Shown: piece after piece, positions 14,619 through 18,859 of the stretch
How positions within the stretch are numbered: position 1 is the stretch's first letter
Layout: each line of letters begins with the position of its first letter
DNA from: Bacteroides sp. CAG:1076
GTDB lineage: Bacteria; Bacteroidota; Bacteroidia; Bacteroidales; Bacteroidaceae
Length of the DNA: 18,859 nucleotides
Direction: 5' to 3'
Assembly (NCBI GenBank): GCA_000436795.1
Contig: HF993145.1
Span: forward strand, 1 to 18,859
The notes under the pieces: generated by a model
What the model was told of the DNA's origin: nothing
The model's input: only the letters and a program-made list of their open reading frames with translations
Databases searched by the model: none
Program-made: the position numbers and the translations under genes

Positions 14619-15386
14619 ATGAACAAGCCCATTATTATCATGAATTTTACAGGAGTATACGATTATGAACCTTTCTCCCGTAATAGAAAATTTACATGGA
14701 TAGACTGTACGCACTTGCAAGGTGTAGAATGTTACTGTGATAAAGAGGGAGCACTCGCTCTTAAAAAAGCTATAGAGAACTATCCGGCAGAAGGGATTCA
14801 CTTTATCGACTCCGGTAATTATCATTACCTGACAAAGTTCTGGACGGATAAAATACAACAACCTTTCTCATTAATTGTATTCGATCATCATCCGGACATG
14901 CAACCTCCTTTGTTCGAAGAAATGATTTCGTGCGGAAGCTGGGTAGAGGATATTATTAAAACCAATTCTTATTTAAAAAAGGTGGTTATCATCGGAGCTT
15001 CTGAACAGTTAATAAACAGTGTTGCTCCCAAATATCAGATACGAGTTGAATTCTATAGCGAACAAAGTCTTCAACAGGAATCGACGTGGAAAAGATTCTC
15101 CGCCGAAGTAATCAATACTCCAGTATACATTTCAGTAGACAAAGACGTACTCAACCCTCAGGCGGCTATTACGAACTGGGATCAGGGGTCTTTTACACTG
15201 AATGAACTGGAACATTTGCTTTCTATTATTCTGAAACATGAACAGACAATAGGCATAGATATCTGCGGCGAATGTCCTGCCACGCTCAATATCTTTGAAG
15301 AAGAAAAAGAAGCGCAGCTGGACAGTACAGCCAACAAAGAGTTGCTCAAACTTTTTCTAAGTTTTCAATCTCACACTTTTCAATAA
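14619..15386 (+). CDS. Divergent arginase-superfamily (ureohydrolase-like) protein
   Basis: 255 residues from the ATG at 14619. A GTG 24 bases upstream is in frame but lies inside the terminator stem, so I reject it. Ureohydrolase metal motifs can be recognised in order: SGNYHYLT (65-72), offering a His in place of GGDHS; FDHHPDM (88-94), which fits the DxHxD ligand motif (D89, H91, D93); and SVDKDVLNP (172-180), which fits SxDxDxxDP with Asn for the last Asp (D174, D176). The DICGECP segment (214-220) resembles the DxxExNP closing motif but with the Glu shifted by one. The fold call is therefore reasonable; arginase or agmatinase activity is not established. It has no visible promoter of its own and sits right behind the hsp20 terminator. 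It ends 4 bases before the converging receptor gene. Confidence 0.72.
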   Translation: MNKPIIIMNFTGVYDYEPFSRNRKFTWIDCTHLQGVECYCDKEGALALKKAIENYPAEGIHFIDSGNYHYLTKFWTDKIQQPFSLIVFDHHPDMQPPLFEEMISCGSWVEDIIKTNSYLKKVVIIGASEQLINSVAPKYQIRVEFYSEQSLQQESTWKRFSAEVINTPVYISVDKDVLNPQAAITNWDQGSFTLNELEHLLSIILKHEQTIGIDICGECPATLNIFEEEKEAQLDSTANKELLKLFLSFQSHTFQ

Positions 15387-15390
15387 ACAT

Positions 15391-18114
15391 TTAGAAAGTA
15401 AGCTGTATGGAAAAGCCCATATTGCGCAAGCTGGGTAAACGGAAGTAATCAATTCCCCGCATATCATTTTCCATGCTTGCAGAACTCATCGGATCGAAAG
15501 GAGCTTTATTGTATAACATAACCAAATTTCGCCCGACAAAAGATAGTTTTATATTTTGCATCCAGTTTACCCAACGATACATCGGAATTGTATAACCCAA
15601 TGACAATTCTGCCAAACGAATATTGGTCATATCGTACATGTAAAGTTCACCAATACCCGACAACCCCGAAGTTGCTGAATAGTATTGAGGGGCAGAGATT
15701 TTCTTTCCTTCTATCCAAACTCCTCCCTTGTCACGTGCATCTGCTGTAGACTTTGAAACGCCGTACTGGTCGAGCATAGATTGTGTCATTGATAACCCTT
15801 CACCTCCGAAACTTCCCTGCAGTACGAATCCCAGTTCCAATCCTTTCCAGTTAAAATCATTCGTCCATCCTATTATATAGTCAGGAGAAGAATTTCCTGC
15901 GTATGTATATTCACTACTACGTTTCGGCAAACCAGTTTGAGTATTAAATATCACATTGCCTGCTGCATCTTTCTGAAAGGTACTGACATAAATATCGCCG
16001 ATCGAACCTCCGGGCACCAGCCTTTCTTCTGCAAGCTGACCATATGAAGCAAGCTTTAAATAGTCAATATCAACAAGGTCGCCTGTTACAGGATTTACTA
16101 TTTCAACAAAATCCTTAATTTCATTTTTATTTAAAGTATAAGTAAGGTTGGAATTCCATAAAACAGAACCTAAGGACTGATTCAGACCTAATGATATTTC
16201 CAACCCTTTATTCTGTATCTTTGTTTTTCCTAAATAAGTTTCCACTGGTATCTCGTTATCCGTAGAAGTTGTATACATGGTAAAGGATAGATTCAACTTA
16301 TTATTAAATAGTCCCAGATCAACCCCTGCTTCATACGACTTCGTCTTGTCACTAAAAACACTTCCTTGTACCAGTGATGTCACATCTCTATCATACGACC
16401 ATAATCCGTTAGGCAGACAATACTGATGAAAAGTACCGCTTTCTGCATAAGCCAGACGTAACTTCAGGAAAGACAAAATATCCGAATGCGAAATTATGGA
16501 AGTTGGAATAAATGAGAGTCCTGCCGATGGATAAAGAACATCATCGTAGCCTTCTCTTGTTCCTTCCTTCCACAAATACTGCCATTCTTTACGTCCTCCG
16601 ACATTTATATAAAGAAAATCTTTGTAACCAATTTGCAAAGATGCAAACAACGCATCACTACGGTCGTGTAAATCGGCATCCCAATCTCTTCTTTTCGTAC
16701 CATCCAAATTGTCAAGAGAAAATATATTTGGTTGTACCAAACTGCCCCCATGCAAACTGTATTCGTATTTTCGATCGCGGAATGCCATTCCCAGCAAAGC
16801 ATCAAAAGAAAAGTCACCTGCTGATTTTTGAAGATGAAAAGCAAAATCAGCATAGGTCTGATTTAAATCAGCATTTATCTTCCCATATTCTCCTAAAGAA
16901 GATTCCTTCAGTAAATAACAAGTCGAAGCATATAATTCTTGAGTTTGTACCTGTTTGTCTTGATCATAGTTGACATGTGCTGTAACATCCAACCAGTCAG
17001 TTAATGCATACCGGAATCCCAGTCCTGCTCGTATGCGATCTGTAGTATTCACAAACAAATTACGTTTTTCCGTCCAATACGGATTCTGCCAGTTAGCATA
17101 AGGCCAATACTGAACTACATAGCCTTTATCCGGATCATACCGCTCGAAACAACTATATTCATCTTTCTCACGTAAGATTTCCGGCAGCAGATAAACCGGT
17201 ACAATTGGATTGAAGTAATCACCTTGTGCCAGCATATTACGTTCTTTAGTACGGATATACATCAAACAGGCATCAATATTCAGCTTTCCATCCAGCAAGT
17301 TTGTCGTATTACGAAACGTCAGATTATAATGATTACTACTATTGTTATCAAGCAATCCGACTGCATTTTGAGTCATCGCAGAAAAATAACTTTGATTTAC
17401 TTCCGTACCACCCGATACCGTTACAGCATTGTTTATGGTATGCCCCGTACGATAAAAGTCGGAAGGATTCCAATCGAATGAAGTTCTCGTGTCCAATTTC
17501 CAACTTTCATAGACATGCTGAAAATCAGGCATTACAAAAGGTTTGGCAAAAGTTGTTGTATTCGATACCGTAATTGAAGGTTTACGTGCTTTCTGTCCTT
17601 TTTTTGTCGTGATTAGAATTACTCCGTTGGCAGCATCACTACCATAAAGAACAGACGCCTCCATTCCCGACAAGACAGACAGACTTTCTATATCTTCCGC
17701 ATTAAATGAAGTAATGGCATCTGCCGACAACCCATACCCTTTATAAATAGAATAAAATTCTTCAGCAGAAAGCTGGGGAAACGGAATTCCATCAATCACA
17801 AAAAGCACATTATTATTACCTCGTAAACTTCTTGCTCCTCTCATTTCAATCTTCACTCCTCCCCCGGTTCCAACAGAACTTGGTTGAATAGTTGCCCCTG
17901 CTATTCGACCGACTAACGAATTAAGGAAGTTTGCATCTTTTACCTTTGTAAACGTTGTCCCATCCAACTCTTGCAATAGTCCTGACCTTACCGAGATTTT
18001 TGTATCCGATGTGACTTTTATCGTATCGGCTACCCCTACTTCCTCAGCCCATACATTAATTACCGAGAACGTCAATGCACTCCCCAGTAACAAAATAAAA
18101 TTGTGTTTCTTCAT
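15391..18114 (-). CDS. SusC/RagA-type TonB-linked outer-membrane receptor, orphan and short at the N-terminus
   Basis: 907 residues. A signal peptide covers about 1-23 (ending VWA/EE). A TonB-box-like DTIKVTS follows at 30-36. The plug includes LNSLVGRIAGATI (64-76), IEMRGARSLRGNNNVLFVID (89-108) and GMEASVLYGSDAANGVILIT. The barrel ends with the SusC-type signature GRNL...YNKAPFDP...GIDYFRLPSLRNMGFSIQLTF. SusC proteins form a TonB-powered pore capped by a SusD lipoprotein and are usually 1,000 residues or more, with an N-terminal carboxypeptidase-like domain. Here that domain is missing, and no susD follows: the next gene downstream is on the opposite strand 4 bases away. It is divergent from an ECF sigma factor gene. 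The substrate is unknown. The frame is intact, so it is not an obvious pseudogene. Confidence 0.9.
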   Translation of the reverse strand: MKKHNFILLLGSALTFSVINVWAEEVGVADTIKVTSDTKISVRSGLLQELDGTTFTKVKDANFLNSLVGRIAGATIQPSSVGTGGGVKIEMRGARSLRGNNNVLFVIDGIPFPQLSAEEFYSIYKGYGLSADAITSFNAEDIESLSVLSGMEASVLYGSDAANGVILITTKKGQKARKPSITVSNTTTFAKPFVMPDFQHVYESWKLDTRTSFDWNPSDFYRTGHTINNAVTVSGGTEVNQSYFSAMTQNAVGLLDNNSSNHYNLTFRNTTNLLDGKLNIDACLMYIRTKERNMLAQGDYFNPIVPVYLLPEILREKDEYSCFERYDPDKGYVVQYWPYANWQNPYWTEKRNLFVNTTDRIRAGLGFRYALTDWLDVTAHVNYDQDKQVQTQELYASTCYLLKESSLGEYGKINADLNQTYADFAFHLQKSAGDFSFDALLGMAFRDRKYEYSLHGGSLVQPNIFSLDNLDGTKRRDWDADLHDRSDALFASLQIGYKDFLYINVGGRKEWQYLWKEGTREGYDDVLYPSAGLSFIPTSIISHSDILSFLKLRLAYAESGTFHQYCLPNGLWSYDRDVTSLVQGSVFSDKTKSYEAGVDLGLFNNKLNLSFTMYTTSTDNEIPVETYLGKTKIQNKGLEISLGLNQSLGSVLWNSNLTYTLNKNEIKDFVEIVNPVTGDLVDIDYLKLASYGQLAEERLVPGGSIGDIYVSTFQKDAAGNVIFNTQTGLPKRSSEYTYAGNSSPDYIIGWTNDFNWKGLELGFVLQGSFGGEGLSMTQSMLDQYGVSKSTADARDKGGVWIEGKKISAPQYYSATSGLSGIGELYMYDMTNIRLAELSLGYTIPMYRWVNWMQNIKLSFVGRNLVMLYNKAPFDPMSSASMENDMRGIDYFRLPSLRNMGFSIQLTF

Positions 18115-18116
18115 AA

Positions 18117-18144
18117 CATCATTAAGGTTTACATTTAAATGATG
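18117..18144 (-). other. Leader hairpin just before the SusC-like start codon
   Basis: CATCATT (18117-18123) and AATGATG (18138-18144) are perfect 7-bp arms with a 14-base loop. In the minus-strand RNA the stem ends 2 bases before the ATG at 18114 and so covers the ribosome-binding area. The stem is A/U-rich and weak. Confidence 0.35.
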
Positions 18145-18171
18145 CAGAAAGATATGAAAATATTTCTAATT

Positions 18172-18179
18172 CAAAGATA
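18172..18179 (-). promoter_or_regulatory. Candidate -7 element of the SusC-like gene
   Basis: Minus-strand TATCTTTG fits TAnnTTTG and would give a leader of about 53 bases. No TTTG is found at the right distance for -33, so it may need help or be fortuitous. Confidence 0.45.
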
Positions 18180-18268
18180 ACCCAATTAAGAAAAAACAGG
18201 GTATAAAAATATTCATTCAAAGCAATGCAACATCTGCTTCATAACATGATTGATTGAGAAAAAAATAT

Positions 18269-18276
18269 TAAATTTG
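18269..18276 (+). promoter_or_regulatory. Candidate -7 element of the ECF sigma factor gene
   Basis: TAAATTTG fits TAnnTTTG, about 54 bases before the ATG at 18330. No convincing -33 box; nearby ATTG (18249-18252) is too close at 16 bases. An AGGA at 18320-18323 is a plausible ribosome site. Confidence 0.45.
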
Positions 18277-18329
18277 CATATTTATAATATAAAATAGTCT
18301 ATTTTTCATTTACCTTTTCAGGAAAAAAT

Positions 18330-18859
18330 ATGATAGAAGAAAGATCATTGCTATTATCTGTAAAAGCAGGTTCTGAGAAAGCCTATTATACTCTCTATAA
18401 GATGTGGGTTTCGAGGTTGTACAGATTTGTGTATCAATACTTAAAATCAGAAGATGCTACCGATGATATTGTTCAAGAAACCTTCTGTCGTATATGGACT
18501 AATCGTGAAAAGCTGAATCCCGATTCATCATTCAAGGCATATTTATTTACTATAGCTTATCACTTCTTGATAAAAGAGCTACGCAGACAATTGAACAATA
18601 CTTCTATGGAAGAATTCATAGAATACCATGAGCATATGAGAATATCGGGAGAAGACACTGATAAAGATATTGATTTTGATCAGTTTTGCAGAGCACTACA
18701 AAAAGCTAAAGACGCCCTTTCTCCACGTCAGCGTGAAATCTTTGAATTGAACAAAGAATATAATCTCTCTGTTGCAGAAATAGCAGAACATCTATCTATA
18801 AAAGAACAAGTCGTACGTAATCAACTATCAATTGCGCTAAAAATAATCAGAACTGAACT
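18330..18859 (+). CDS. ECF-type RNA polymerase sigma factor (sigma-70 family), cut at the right edge
   Basis: 176 codons are visible from the ATG at 18330 with no stop before the window ends; family length of about 180-195 suggests only the last few residues are missing. Region 2 is LYRFVYQYLKSEDATDDIVQ (about 30-49) followed by ETFCRIW, the core-binding and -10 recognition helix. Region 4 is LSPRQREIFELNKEYNLS (about 131-148), followed by the helix-turn-helix VAEIAEHLSIKEQVVRNQL. There is no sigma region 3, as expected for ECF factors. In Bacteroidota such factors usually pair with a FecR-like anti-sigma and a TonB receptor that senses a ligand. Here the receptor is divergent at 18114, and any anti-sigma would lie beyond the right edge. 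This gene is real although it lacks a stop in the window. Confidence 0.9.
   Translation, partial: MIEERSLLLSVKAGSEKAYYTLYKMWVSRLYRFVYQYLKSEDATDDIVQETFCRIWTNREKLNPDSSFKAYLFTIAYHFLIKELRRQLNNTSMEEFIEYHEHMRISGEDTDKDIDFDQFCRALQKAKDALSPRQREIFELNKEYNLSVAEIAEHLSIKEQVVRNQLSIALKIIRTE

Noticed and set aside
16512..16973. 153-residue plus-strand open frame opposite the SusC-like gene
   Set aside because: Antisense to barrel coding sequence; no motif or promoter.
15391..18114. SusC-like gene as a pseudogene because of its short N-terminus
   Set aside because: It has an intact signal peptide, TonB-box-like segment, plug and complete barrel end in one frame; a natural short form is more likely.
1..18859. 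CRISPR array, tRNA/rRNA, insertion sequence or prophage genes
   Set aside because: No regularly spaced repeats, cloverleaf sequences, transposase or phage-type proteins were seen in any gap or frame.

Overview
The window looks like chromosome of a Bacteroides-type gut bacterium (phylum Bacteroidota). The reasons are TonB-linked outer-membrane barrels of the SusC/RagA and Bacteroidetes barrel types, an ECF sigma factor of the kind common in this phylum, a secreted pectate lyase, nearly absent Shine-Dalgarno sequences, and several matches to the Bacteroides promoter pattern (TTTG near -33, TAnnTTTG near -7). Most of it is ordinary core genome. I see no insertion sequence, prophage, CRISPR array, rRNA or tRNA.

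Layout. 1-1908 is the 3' part of a TonB-dependent-receptor-like barrel gene running in from the left. 2011-4845 is a minus-strand gltX-waaA unit (glutamyl-tRNA synthetase, Kdo transferase) that starts at a promoter near 4838 and ends at a strong hairpin at 2011-2051. 4896-6953 (+) is a membrane 7TM-HD phosphohydrolase of the PgpH type, predicted to degrade c-di-AMP. 7051-8172 (+) is a secreted family-10 pectate lyase. The convergent gap 8173-8412 holds a 111-bp near-palindromic element with nested, concentric inverted repeats. 8413-12076 (-) is a tight operon in the order priA, PHP metallophosphatase, low-molecular-weight protein tyrosine phosphatase. 12168-13145 (+) is a Gfo/Idh/MocA dehydrogenase, divergent from priA. 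It converges on a small outer-membrane barrel gene (13231-13815, -) across a shared terminator.

14019-15386 (+) is the most interesting stretch. A small heat-shock protein gene is preceded by a near-perfect sigma-54 (-24/-12) promoter instead of the usual Bacteroides promoter, with a palindrome upstream that could be an activator site and a hairpin at the predicted RNA 5' end. It is followed by a strong intrinsic terminator, and only 11 bases later an arginase-superfamily protein begins. That gene converges, with a 4-base gap, on an orphan SusC-like receptor gene (15391-18114, -) that has no SusD partner and no N-terminal carboxypeptidase-like domain. Divergent from the receptor is an ECF sigma factor (18330 onward, +), cut by the right edge.

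How the genes fit together: gltX/waaA and priA/phosphatases are housekeeping. The PgpH-type protein suggests c-di-AMP signalling. The pectate lyase, two TonB-type barrels, small barrel and ECF factor are cell-surface and nutrient functions. No multi-gene defence or secretion system is visible. The candidates for novelty are the sigma-54-driven heat-shock unit, the concentric palindromic element and the orphan SusC-like/ECF pair.
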